Assembly (NCBI GenBank): GCA_013203365.1
Contig: JABMQG010000244.1
Span: 1-5,922, forward strand
Source of the DNA: Planctomycetota bacterium
GTDB lineage: Bacteria; Planctomycetota; Phycisphaerae; SM23-33; FEN-1343
Direction of reading: 5' to 3'
Length of the DNA: 5,922 nucleotides
In this document: positions 1-5,922 of the stretch, one piece after another
Layout: every line of letters starts with the position of its first letter
Numbering within the stretch: position 1 is the first letter of the stretch
Notes under the pieces: model-generated
What the model was told of the DNA's origin: nothing
What the model saw: the letters and a program-made list of their open reading frames with translations, nothing else
Databases searched by the model: none
Program-made: the position numbers and the translations under genes

Positions 1-1164
1 GATCCCCATGGCCCCCATGAGATAGTAGACGAAACGCCGGTCGTTCGGGGCATCGACGACGAGACCCTCCACCATCCCACGAATCCTGGGGTTGTCGATT
101 CTGAGCTTTTGGCGGTCATGCAGCGCGCTATTCTCGAACAGCACCGTCAAGTAGAAGGCCCCGCAGGGGCAGTTGACGAGGACGCCGTCGATGTTTCCCA
201 AGGCGGCGGTTGCCTCTTTCGCACGTCCCTCGAAGGTGGATGCCCGCTGTCGAAGGTGCGCTGGATACCTGGGGTTGCCGACCACGGGGGGAATGGTCAG
301 CTGCGGCCCAGTCGTGGAACATACCTCCAGCCGCTTCGACGCCAGCAATGAATTCACATAGGAGTTGAACACCTCGTCGCGGTTGCGGTTGAGCACCTCA
401 ATCCACCCGCAGCGAGCCCCCGGCCAGGGGTATTCCTTGGAAATGCCGCGCATTACCAGCCCACACACGTCTCCGATGATCTGCGACAGATGCAGGGTCT
501 GACAGCCGTTGTAGACGATGTGCGTATATATCTCGTCGCAGATAAGAAACAAGTCATTCTGCTGAGCAATAGCGATAATCTCTTCCAGCACCCCTTGCGG
601 ATACACCGCTCCGGTCGGGTTGTCAGGGTTGATCAGGAGAATAGCCGAGATGGAGTCGTTGTACTTGACCTTCATGCGCAGGTCGTCTGGGTCGGGCATC
701 CAGTTGTTATGTGGGTCTAGTTCGTAGGTCAGGTGCTCGTATCCGCTATGGGCGGCCTCGGCCGAGGAGTGGGAGCTGTAGGCGGGCGTAGGGCCGATGA
801 CGCGAGCCTCGCGGCGCAGAAAACCGTAAACCTTGGCCACGGCGTCACCGATCCCGTTGAAGAACATGATGTCGTCGGCCGTCACCTTGGCGCCGCCCCG
901 CTTGTTCACCTCAGCGGCGAGGAACTCCCGCGTGGCCGGCACGCCGGCTGTATCGCAGTATCCCCAGGACGTGTCTGTGTCTATGACCTCGTGCGCGATC
1001 TGGCGAATCCACGGCGCGACTTTTTCGCCTTTCTGGATGGGGTCGCCGATGTTCTCCCAGGTGATCTCCATCCCCAGGTCCTCAAAGCGGTGCGCGACCT
1101 GCACTATCTCCCGAATCGCATACGTCAGCGAACCTGCACCAACATGTACGATGTTCCTACGCAT
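1..1164 (-). CDS. PLP-dependent class I/II aminotransferase, 3' end outside window
   Basis: The reading frame is open from the ATG at 1164 down to position 1 without a stop, giving 388 residues; the C-terminus is cut off by the window edge. It is a fold-type I aminotransferase. The NPDNPTG motif lies at residues 179-185 (N182 should contact the PLP ring hydroxyl). CDEIY is at 209-213 (D210 for the pyridine nitrogen, Y213). The Schiff-base lysine is K243 in ISKEYPWPGARCGW, and R251 is the usual phosphate-contacting arginine. The start at 1164 is chosen because AGGAAAGG sits 10 nt upstream. An in-frame ATG at 1185 has AAGGA directly abutting it, and another lies further upstream after a TGA. 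The family transfers amino groups between an amino acid and a 2-oxo acid in the cytoplasm. The substrate cannot be named, because the C-terminal carboxylate-binding region is missing. It is divergent from the accBC cluster, so not obviously in that pathway. Confidence 0.93.
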   Translation of the reverse strand, partial: MRRNIVHVGAGSLTYAIREIVQVAHRFEDLGMEITWENIGDPIQKGEKVAPWIRQIAHEVIDTDTSWGYCDTAGVPATREFLAAEVNKRGGAKVTADDIMFFNGIGDAVAKVYGFLRREARVIGPTPAYSSHSSAEAAHSGYEHLTYELDPHNNWMPDPDDLRMKVKYNDSISAILLINPDNPTGAVYPQGVLEEIIAIAQQNDLFLICDEIYTHIVYNGCQTLHLSQIIGDVCGLVMRGISKEYPWPGARCGWIEVLNRNRDEVFNSYVNSLLASKRLEVCSTTGPQLTIPPVVGNPRYPAHLRQRASTFEGRAKEATAALGNIDGVLVNCPCGAFYLTVLFENSALHDRQKLRIDNPRIRGMVEGLVVDAPNDRRFVYYLMGAMGI

Positions 1165-1222
1165 AACCCGAACGCCTTTCCTCATTCCTTCGGCAGTCTT
1201 GCAAGCACCAGTATGAGAAAGT

Positions 1223-1252
1223 ATTGTTGCACACACCAGCATCCCGGGTCAA
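1223..1252 (-). promoter_or_regulatory. Candidate sigma70-like promoter of the aminotransferase gene
   Basis: On the minus strand, TTGACC (1252-1247) matches five of six bases of the -35 consensus. It is followed after 18 bp by AACAAT (1228-1223), which matches four of six bases of the -10 consensus. Transcription would start near 1216, leaving a leader of about 50 nt before the ATG at 1164. The position is right for the divergent gene, but the -10 is weak and no start-site data exist here. Confidence 0.4.
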
Positions 1253-1260
1253 GTGATGCT
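1238..1260. promoter_or_regulatory. Inverted repeat around the -35 box, possible operator
   Basis: AGCATC (1238-1243) and GATGCT (1255-1260) are exact inverted copies separated by 11 bp, a centre-to-centre distance of 17 bp. The arms bracket the TTGACC box proposed for the aminotransferase promoter, a common position for a dimeric repressor. Six-base arms with a free spacer are expected about once by chance in a region this size, so this is only a candidate. Confidence 0.22.
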
Positions 1261-1359
1261 TGGCGACCACGGCAGCTACCGCCGAAACTCCGAGGCAAGG
1301 GCCACCCAATATGAGGTCACGAACACGACAAGTCGCCGACGTATCACAGCTTCGCGCGA

Positions 1360-1380
1360 CGTTGCCGTTTATCGGCAACG
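1360..1380 (+). promoter_or_regulatory. Perfect 8-bp hairpin in the leader of the M24-accBC cluster
   Basis: CGTTGCCG (1360-1367) and CGGCAACG (1373-1380) pair perfectly around the five-base loop TTTAT. The hairpin ends 34 bp before the ATG at 1415 and 18 bp before its Shine-Dalgarno. No T-run follows on either strand, so it does not look like an intrinsic terminator. It could be a leader RNA structure, an mRNA-stabilising element or, as DNA, a palindromic operator. The structure is seen directly; the role is not known. Confidence 0.5.
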
Positions 1381-1381
1381 A

Positions 1382-1404
1382 CCTTGGCCTGCTGCCTCAA
1401 GGAG
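1382..1404 (+). promoter_or_regulatory. Shine-Dalgarno of the M24 gene with a possible masking stem
   Basis: AAGGAG at 1399-1404 lies 10 nt before the ATG at 1415 and fixes that start. CCTTGG (1382-1387) can pair with TCAAGG (1397-1402), five Watson-Crick pairs plus one G-T, across a 10-base loop. That would cover most of the Shine-Dalgarno. The stem begins one base after the stronger hairpin at 1360-1380, so the two could stack. Translational control is an inference; the stem alone is weak. Confidence 0.35.
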
Positions 1405-1414
1405 CACAATAGCT

Positions 1415-2530
1415 ATGATCCGAAAGCGTAGACGGCCCTCCGCTGCACCTGCCAGGCGCCGCCGGCTGGTCCGGCGGTTTGCAGCTGCGGGCATAGACGC
1501 CCTGTTGGTCACTGATCCGGCGAACGTGCGGTACCTATCGGGCTTCCGGGGTGAGGATAGCTCACTGCTGGTGGGCCGTGACTGGTCGGTCCTGCTGACG
1601 GATTCGCGATTCGCTCAGCAGGCGAAGATTGACTGCCCGGATCTCGACCCTCACATTCGCTCTGGCCCAATGGCCGAGGCCGTGAAGGTCGTTCTGCGCA
1701 GACACCAAGCCAGGCGGGTGGGCGTGGAGGCCGAGCACGTGACCCTCGCTTTTCGCGACAGGCTGACCGAACAGATCAGCGCTCGGCGCCTACGACAGAC
1801 GCGTCAGTTGGTGTCCGACCTGAGACTAACCAAAGACGCCGAGGAACTGGCTGGAATTCGCAAGGCAATACGTATCGCCGAGGAGGCCTTTCGGGGCCTG
1901 ATAGCAGGCGGCGCCGCGGGACTGCTGGGGCGACGCGAAGTGGAAGTGGCCGGTGAGTTGGACTACCGCATGCGGCAACTTGGCGCCGAGGCGGCCAGTT
2001 TTCCGACCATAGTGGCCGCTGGGCCGCACGCTGCGCTGCCCCATTATCTGCCTGGTGCCAGCCGCCTTCGTTGTGGCCAAGCCGTGCTGGTTGACTGGGG
2101 GGCATTGGCTTCTGGTTATTGCAGCGACTTGACGCGCGTTGTCTTTCTCGGTAGAATTCCCCCGCAACTTGGTCGCATTTATGAGGTTGTGCTTCGCGCC
2201 CAGGCTGCTGGCATCGCAGCGGTGCGTGCCGGCTGCTCGGTCAAAAGCGTGGATGCCGCTGCCCGAAATCTGATCGCCGACGCGGGCCTGGCAGAATACT
2301 TCGGCCACGGGCTCGGGCACGGGATCGGCCTGAAGGTCCACGAAGGGCCGGTTATTTCCCGGTTGGGCGAGGGTCGGCTCCGCAGTAGCAGCGTGGTGAC
2401 TATCGAGCCTGGAATCTACCTGCCCGGTGTCGGTGGAGTGAGAATCGAGGATGACGTCCTGGTGCAGACCGGCCGGGCTAAGGTGCTCTCGGGCCTGCAA
2501 AAGGACCTGCAGGCGATGCTCTTGGAATAG
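1415..2530 (+). CDS. M24 family metallopeptidase (Xaa-Pro aminopeptidase/prolidase type)
   Basis: This 371-residue protein is a probable cytoplasmic aminopeptidase that removes N-terminal residues next to proline, or a dipeptidase of that type. Residues about 15-135 resemble the N-terminal creatinase/prolidase domain (ALLVTDPANVRYLSGF at 29-44). Residues about 145-365 are the pita-bread catalytic domain. All five dinuclear metal ligands are visible: D227 (LVDWGA), D238 (CSDLTR), H302 (GHGIGL), E331 (TIEPG) and E345 (RIEDD). H210 (LPHY) and H309 (VHEGP) fit the catalytic histidines. The length is normal for the YqhT-like branch. The start at 1415 is well supported: AAGGAG lies 10 nt upstream, and the next in-frame GTG falls inside the domain. 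The first 21 residues hold 11 Arg/Lys, an unusual basic tail. It lies just upstream of accB, a recurring neighbourhood in bacteria, although efp is absent. Exact substrate specificity cannot be read from sequence. Confidence 0.93.
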   Translation: MIRKRRRPSAAPARRRRLVRRFAAAGIDALLVTDPANVRYLSGFRGEDSSLLVGRDWSVLLTDSRFAQQAKIDCPDLDPHIRSGPMAEAVKVVLRRHQARRVGVEAEHVTLAFRDRLTEQISARRLRQTRQLVSDLRLTKDAEELAGIRKAIRIAEEAFRGLIAGGAAGLLGRREVEVAGELDYRMRQLGAEAASFPTIVAAGPHAALPHYLPGASRLRCGQAVLVDWGALASGYCSDLTRVVFLGRIPPQLGRIYEVVLRAQAAGIAAVRAGCSVKSVDAAARNLIADAGLAEYFGHGLGHGIGLKVHEGPVISRLGEGRLRSSSVVTIEPGIYLPGVGGVRIEDDVLVQTGRAKVLSGLQKDLQAMLLE

Positions 2531-2535
2531 AATTT

Positions 2536-2540
2536 AAGGA
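2536..2540 (+). promoter_or_regulatory. Ribosome-binding site that bears on the accB start
   Basis: AAGGA directly abuts the ATG at 2541, leaving no spacer, and lies 12 nt before the in-frame ATG at 2553. Zero spacing is not workable for normal initiation, and 12 nt is slightly long but usable. The second ATG is therefore preferred. The difference is four residues (MTTA). Confidence 0.5.
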
Positions 2541-2552
2541 ATGACCACTGCC

Positions 2553-3092
2553 ATGGCGAAGGCGAAGGAAAAAGCTAAAAAAGCGCCTTGTGAAGCGCCC
2601 AGGCGCCGGACGCCCGAGAAGCCGTCGGATAAGGCAGGGCCGGGCGACGCCGATAGACTGCACACCCGACAGGTGCAAGAATTGGTGGAGTTGATGGTCG
2701 CCAATGACCTCGCGACGCTGGAAATAGTCAACGGCGATTTGAAGGTGGCCCTTAGCCGCGCCGGAGGTGCACCGCTTGCGCCGGCGGCGACGATGCCAGC
2801 CCTACTTCAGCCGCCGGCAGAGCAGGTGCCCGCCGTCGAAAAGGCCCACGAGAAGCCTGCTGAGATCACCAGCCCGATGGTGGGAACATTCTACTCCGCA
2901 CCCAGCCCCGACAGCGACCCATACGTCAGCGTAGGGACACCGGTCTCGCCCGATACGGTCGTATGTATCGTGGAAGCTATGAAGGTAATGAACGAGATCA
3001 GGGCCGAGTGCTCCGGCACGATATTGCAAGTCGCCGTTACGAGTGGTGAGCCCGTCGAGTATGGGCAGGCGCTGTTCCATGTGAAGCCGTAG
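2553..3092 (+). CDS. accB: Acetyl-CoA carboxylase biotin carboxyl carrier protein
   Basis: This 179-residue protein (183 if started at 2541) carries biotin between the carboxylase and carboxyltransferase halves of acetyl-CoA carboxylase in the cytoplasm. In the 179-residue numbering, residues 1-33 form a Lys/Arg/Ala/Pro-rich tail. Residues about 37-69 are a short helical segment ([13 protein letters not shown]) followed by [12 protein letters not shown], typical of AccB N-termini. Residues about 70-103 are an Ala/Pro-rich linker. Residues about 105-179 are the biotinyl domain, with [18 protein letters not shown] including the AccB-type thumb. [10 protein letters not shown] contains the biotinylated lysine K144. 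The thumb distinguishes AccB from generic biotinyl domains of pyruvate or propionyl-CoA carboxylases. The protein is longer than the E. coli one (156 aa), mostly because of the basic tail. It follows the peptidase gene by 22 bp and precedes accC by 30 bp. Confidence 0.95.
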   Translation: MAKAKEKAKKAPCEAPRRRTPEKPSDKAGPGDADRLHTRQVQELVELMVANDLATLEIVNGDLKVALSRAGGAPLAPAATMPALLQPPAEQVPAVEKAHEKPAEITSPMVGTFYSAPSPDSDPYVSVGTPVSPDTVVCIVEAMKVMNEIRAECSGTILQVAVTSGEPVEYGQALFHVKP

Positions 3093-3122
3093 CAAGCATG
3101 GACAGCAAGTCAAGGAACGAAC

Positions 3123-4469
3123 GTGTTCAGCCGAATTCTCATAGCCAATCGCGGCGAGATCGCACTTCGCATCATTCGCGCCTGTAGAGAGCTGGGAATC
3201 GAGACCGTCGCCGTCTACAGCCAGGCCGATCGAAATGCCAGCTATCTAGGTCTTGCCGACGACCGAATCTGTATCGGTGAAGCCCCATCGGCCGATAGTT
3301 ACCTGAATATCCCCCGTATCATAGCGGCGGCGGAAATCGCCGACGTACAGGCCATTCATCCGGGATATGGGTTTCTGGCCGAGAACAGCCACTTCGCTGA
3401 GGTCTGCCGAAGCTGCAAAATCGAGTTTGTCGGCCCCAGCGTAAAGACGATGCAGAAGCTGGCCGACAAAGTCGAGGCTAGACGGCTGGCCAAGGCGGCA
3501 AATGTGCCAATAGTCCCCGGCAGCGAGGAGACGGTGGAAAGCGTGGAAGAGGCAGTGTCGATCGCCAACGAGCTCGGATACCCCGTGGGTATCAAGGCGA
3601 CCGCAGGGGGCGGAGGAAGGGGCATTCGTAGCGTGCACAATGAAGCCACACTACGAGCTTGCTTCAAGCAGGCTCAGGTCGAGGCCAAGGCGGCCTTCGG
3701 CGACGGCCGGCTATATGTGGAAAAATGGATCGAGTCGATGCGACACGTGGAAGTGCAGATTCTTGGCGATACACACGGCCGGATCATACACCTGTGGGAG
3801 CGGGACTGCACCGTTCAACGCCGACGACAGAAGCTGATCGAGGAAAGCCCATCGCTGGCCATGTCGGAGAAGCTGCGAGACCAAATATGCGCCGCTGCGG
3901 TTAGGTTGTGCGAACTGGCCGGGTATTATGGAGCAGGAACGGTGGAGTTTATCCTCGATGGAGAGAAGTTCTACTTCATGGAGGTCAATGCTCGCATTCA
4001 GGTGGAACACCCGGTAACCGAGATGATTACGGGAATCGACCTGGTGAGTTGGCAGCTTCGGATCGCCGCCGGTGAAGCGCTGGAAATCACCCAGCAGGAC
4101 GTGCATCGCAACGGCTGTGCCATCGAATGCCGGATAAACGCCGAGGACCCGCTGAAAGATTTCCGCCCGTGCCCAGGCAGGATAGAGACCTACGTGCCGC
4201 CCGGCGGCCCGGGCGTCAGGCTGGACAGTCACGTCTACCAAGGATACGTCATCCCGCCCAACTACGACAGCCTGATAGCCAAGCTTATCGTACATCGCCC
4301 CACGCGAGACGAGGCCATCGCCACCATGCGCCGAGCCCTCCGCGAATACCACATTTATCCGATTAAGACCACGGTAGATCTGTACCGTGAGATCATGGCC
4401 AACACAGTATTCATGAAGGGCCAGTTCAATACCGATTTCGTGGAAAAACACGTCCTTCCAAAATATTAA
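3123..4469 (+). CDS. accC: Acetyl-CoA carboxylase, biotin carboxylase subunit
   Basis: This subunit carboxylates the biotin on AccB, using ATP and bicarbonate, in the first half-reaction of malonyl-CoA synthesis. It has 448 residues against 449 in E. coli, so it is full length. The N-terminal domain opens with [17 protein letters not shown]. The ATP-grasp domain has K116, K158 and the glycine-rich loop AGGGGRG (161-167). H208, K237, E275, E287, N289, R291, Q293, V294 and E295 follow ([14 protein letters not shown] at 287-300), with R337 in IECRINAED. These match the catalytic and nucleotide-binding set of E. coli AccC shifted by one. One difference is QRRRQK (232-237), where E. coli has histidine at the fourth position. 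The start is GTG at 3123, with AAGGA six nt upstream, and the protein aligns from residue 1. Pyruvate carboxylase subunit A is a close relative, but the AccB neighbour favours AccC. Confidence 0.96.
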   Translation: MFSRILIANRGEIALRIIRACRELGIETVAVYSQADRNASYLGLADDRICIGEAPSADSYLNIPRIIAAAEIADVQAIHPGYGFLAENSHFAEVCRSCKIEFVGPSVKTMQKLADKVEARRLAKAANVPIVPGSEETVESVEEAVSIANELGYPVGIKATAGGGGRGIRSVHNEATLRACFKQAQVEAKAAFGDGRLYVEKWIESMRHVEVQILGDTHGRIIHLWERDCTVQRRRQKLIEESPSLAMSEKLRDQICAAAVRLCELAGYYGAGTVEFILDGEKFYFMEVNARIQVEHPVTEMITGIDLVSWQLRIAAGEALEITQQDVHRNGCAIECRINAEDPLKDFRPCPGRIETYVPPGGPGVRLDSHVYQGYVIPPNYDSLIAKLIVHRPTRDEAIATMRRALREYHIYPIKTTVDLYREIMANTVFMKGQFNTDFVEKHVLPKY

Positions 4470-4547
4470 ATTACAAATGTTTTCGAGACGGGCGGGTTCA
4501 ACAGATCCCCAACACCGACGGAAAAAAGATGATAAGGTGACCCAAGC

Positions 4548-5750
4548 ATGACGCATGTAATGAGAAAACCAGCTGCAGTGATCGGGCAGTCCGGAGGACC
4601 GACGTGCGTGATTAACCAATCCCTCGTCGGTGTCGTGGAAGCAATCGCCAACAACACCGAAGTGGGAAAACTGCTGGGCGCACGGTATGGGGTGCGAGGC
4701 ATTATCGAGGAAAACTTCATAGATTTGACCGAAGTGCCGGCCCAAACGCTGCAAACCATCGCCGTAACGCCGGGTGCGGCATTGGGCTCGACGCGGGACA
4801 AGCCTAACCGCGCTTACTGTGAAGACATCTTCAAGGTATTCGAGAAGCACAACGTTGGATTCTTCTTCTATATAGGGGGCAACGACTCGGCCGATACCGC
4901 GCGGATTATCAACGAACTGGCCGATGAGGCTGGGTATGAACTGCGCGTGATCCATGTCCCCAAGACTATCGATAACGACCTGCGAGTGACGGACCATTGT
5001 CCGGGGTACGGGTCGGCGGCTAAGTTCGTTGCATGCGCCCTGATGGGCGACGACCGTGACTGCGCTTCGCTGCCGGGGGTCAAGATCGACGTGATCATGG
5101 GCAGAAATGCGGGCTGGTTGACCGCCGCCGCTACGCTGGGCCGCCAGGATGAAAGGGACGGGCCACACCTGATCTATGTTCCCGAGCGAAAGGTTAGCGA
5201 GGAACGCATGCTAGCGGATATCGGCGCGGTTGTCGGCCAATTCGGACGGTGCGTCGTGGCCGTCAGCGAGGGTGTAGTCGACGAGGAAGGTACACCCTGG
5301 GCTTATAAGTTCGTCAAGACCCAGGAACGCGACGCGCACGGTAATATCCAACTGTCCGGAACCGGGGCGATAGGCGATCACATCGCCGCCCTGGTCAAGA
5401 GCCGCCTGGGGATCACCCGTGTTCGTAGCGATACCTTCGGGTACCTCCAACGCAGTTTCGCCGGATTTGCCAGCGACGTCGACCAGGCTGAGGCACGCCT
5501 GGCCGGCCAGAAGGCGGTCGAATACGCAACCTCCGGCGACGTGGATGGCAGCGTGGCTTTCAAACGCACTGGGAATGGGGCGGGCTACGGGATCGAGTGC
5601 TTCCTCACCAGCTTGGAGAACGTGGCTCAACTGACGAAGAACCTACCCGATGAATTCATCGCCGACAGCGGCAACAACGTCACCGACGCCTTCCGCCAGT
5701 ACGCACTACCGCTGACCGGTAAACTGCCGAAAATAGCAAAATTATTCTGA
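4548..5750 (+). CDS. pfp: 6-phosphofructokinase, probably pyrophosphate-dependent
   Basis: This 400-residue protein is a PfkA-superfamily enzyme that phosphorylates fructose 6-phosphate to fructose 1,6-bisphosphate in the cytoplasm. Visible motifs are GQSGGPTCVIN (13-23), YIGGNDSADTA (108-118), PKTIDND (138-144, catalytic base D142), MGRNAGW (184-190), VSEG (239-242) and FGYLQRS (297-303). E. coli ATP-PFK has glycine at positions 104 and 124. Here the equivalents are D113 and K139, the pair known to block ATP and favour pyrophosphate. A PPi enzyme would be reversible and could also serve gluconeogenesis. N112 stands where ATP enzymes have a metal-binding Asp; variation at this site is known among PPi-type members. 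The start at 4548 has AGGTGA seven nt upstream; an in-frame ATG at 4560 is less well placed. It follows accC after 78 bp with no clear terminator, so it may be the last gene of the cluster. A substrate other than fructose 6-phosphate cannot be excluded. Confidence 0.92.
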   Translation: MTHVMRKPAAVIGQSGGPTCVINQSLVGVVEAIANNTEVGKLLGARYGVRGIIEENFIDLTEVPAQTLQTIAVTPGAALGSTRDKPNRAYCEDIFKVFEKHNVGFFFYIGGNDSADTARIINELADEAGYELRVIHVPKTIDNDLRVTDHCPGYGSAAKFVACALMGDDRDCASLPGVKIDVIMGRNAGWLTAAATLGRQDERDGPHLIYVPERKVSEERMLADIGAVVGQFGRCVVAVSEGVVDEEGTPWAYKFVKTQERDAHGNIQLSGTGAIGDHIAALVKSRLGITRVRSDTFGYLQRSFAGFASDVDQAEARLAGQKAVEYATSGDVDGSVAFKRTGNGAGYGIECFLTSLENVAQLTKNLPDEFIADSGNNVTDAFRQYALPLTGKLPKIAKLF

Positions 5751-5852
5751 TCGCGAATCGCAGATTGATCCGACAGGCGGCCCTACGATGCCGAACGGGT
5801 CGCTACGAAAACGTCTATAGCAATTCAAGAAACGACTGACGCATCCTAAACA

Positions 5853-5872
5853 CTGTTGGCCCCTGCCAACAG
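5853..5872 (+). terminator. Perfect 8-bp GC-rich hairpin downstream of pfp
   Basis: CTGTTGGC (5853-5860) and GCCAACAG (5865-5872) pair perfectly around the loop CCCT, about 100 bp after the pfp stop. No T-run follows; the next bases are AGGGCAAACG. It is therefore not a textbook intrinsic terminator, but it may mark the 3' end of the transcript together with the next hairpin or protect it from 3' exonucleases. Confidence 0.45.
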
Positions 5873-5879
5873 AGGGCAA

Positions 5880-5898
5880 ACGTTCTGTTTAAGAACGT
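5880..5898 (+). terminator. Second hairpin in tandem, 7-bp stem
   Basis: ACGTTCT (5880-5886) and AGAACGT (5892-5898) pair perfectly around GTTTA, seven bases after the first hairpin. An AT-rich stretch (CAATATTAAAAT) follows, but no run of T. It could equally be a palindromic protein-binding site upstream of a gene beyond the right edge, since TAAAAT at 5910-5915 resembles a -10 box. Its role is undecided. Confidence 0.35.
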
Positions 5899-5922
5899 CA
5901 TCTCAATATTAAAATGCTCTAA

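Noticed and set aside
1198..1205. Palindrome CTTGCAAG in the aminotransferase leader
   Set aside because: An isolated 8-base palindrome is too short to separate from chance and has no second copy nearby.
733..1314. A 193-codon plus-strand frame opposite the aminotransferase
   Set aside because: It overlaps the conserved aminotransferase catalytic core on the other strand and has no domain features; it is a shadow of that gene.
1253..1414. A 54-residue upstream extension of the M24 protein in the same frame
   Set aside because: The extension covers the intergenic hairpin, has no good ribosome-binding site and precedes the normal start of the creatinase domain. ATG 1415 has AAGGAG at a suitable distance.
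3711..5168. A 485-codon open frame on the minus strand across the accC 3' half and pfp 5' half
   Set aside because: It is antisense to two clearly conserved enzymes and its translation shows no recognisable domain. Long antisense frames are common in GC-rich genes.
5788..5820. Ten-codon ATG frame after pfp
   Set aside because: It is very short, has no ribosome-binding site and no sign of a leader peptide; it is expected by chance.
5888..5915. A promoter for a gene beyond the right edge (TAAAAT as -10)
   Set aside because: The -10 is fair, but no acceptable -35 lies 16-18 bp upstream, and the downstream gene is not in view.

Overview
The window is an ordinary-looking stretch of bacterial chromosome, GC-rich by eye (high 50s percent). 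It holds five protein genes: one partial gene on the minus strand and four closely spaced genes on the plus strand. There is no sign of phage, insertion sequence, CRISPR array or RNA gene. The combination of an M24 peptidase next to accB-accC, a pyrophosphate-type phosphofructokinase and an uncharacterised class I/II aminotransferase would fit a Planctomycetota/Phycisphaerae-like bacterium. That is only an impression from protein style and should be held loosely.

Layout. Positions 1-1164 (minus) encode most of a fold-type I PLP-dependent aminotransferase whose C-terminus lies beyond the left edge. Positions 1165-1414 are a divergent intergenic region. It carries a sigma70-like promoter candidate for the aminotransferase, a possible operator dyad around its -35 box, and a strong 8-bp hairpin. 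It also carries a second, weaker stem that pairs with the ribosome-binding site of the first plus-strand gene. Positions 1415-2530 encode an M24 (Xaa-Pro aminopeptidase/prolidase type) metallopeptidase with all metal ligands. Positions 2553-3092 (or from 2541) encode AccB, the biotin carboxyl carrier protein. Positions 3123-4469 encode AccC, biotin carboxylase. Positions 4548-5750 encode a phosphofructokinase with the residues expected of PPi-dependent enzymes. Positions 5751-5922 are non-coding and contain two tandem perfect hairpins, a likely transcript end.

How the genes fit together. AccB and AccC form the biotin-carboxylation half of acetyl-CoA carboxylase, the first step of fatty-acid synthesis; the carboxyltransferase genes accA and accD are not here. 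The M24 peptidase is a known neighbour of accBC in several bacterial groups, often with efp (elongation factor P) between them; efp is absent here. The gaps are 10-22, 30 and 78 bp with no convincing terminator inside, so peptidase-accB-accC, and possibly the phosphofructokinase, could form one transcript linking glycolytic flux to malonyl-CoA supply. That operon is inferred from spacing only.

I found no clearly new system. The points most worth a second look are the paired 5' leader hairpins with possible Shine-Dalgarno masking, the strongly basic N-terminal tails on two consecutive proteins, and the coupling of a PPi-type phosphofructokinase to accBC.
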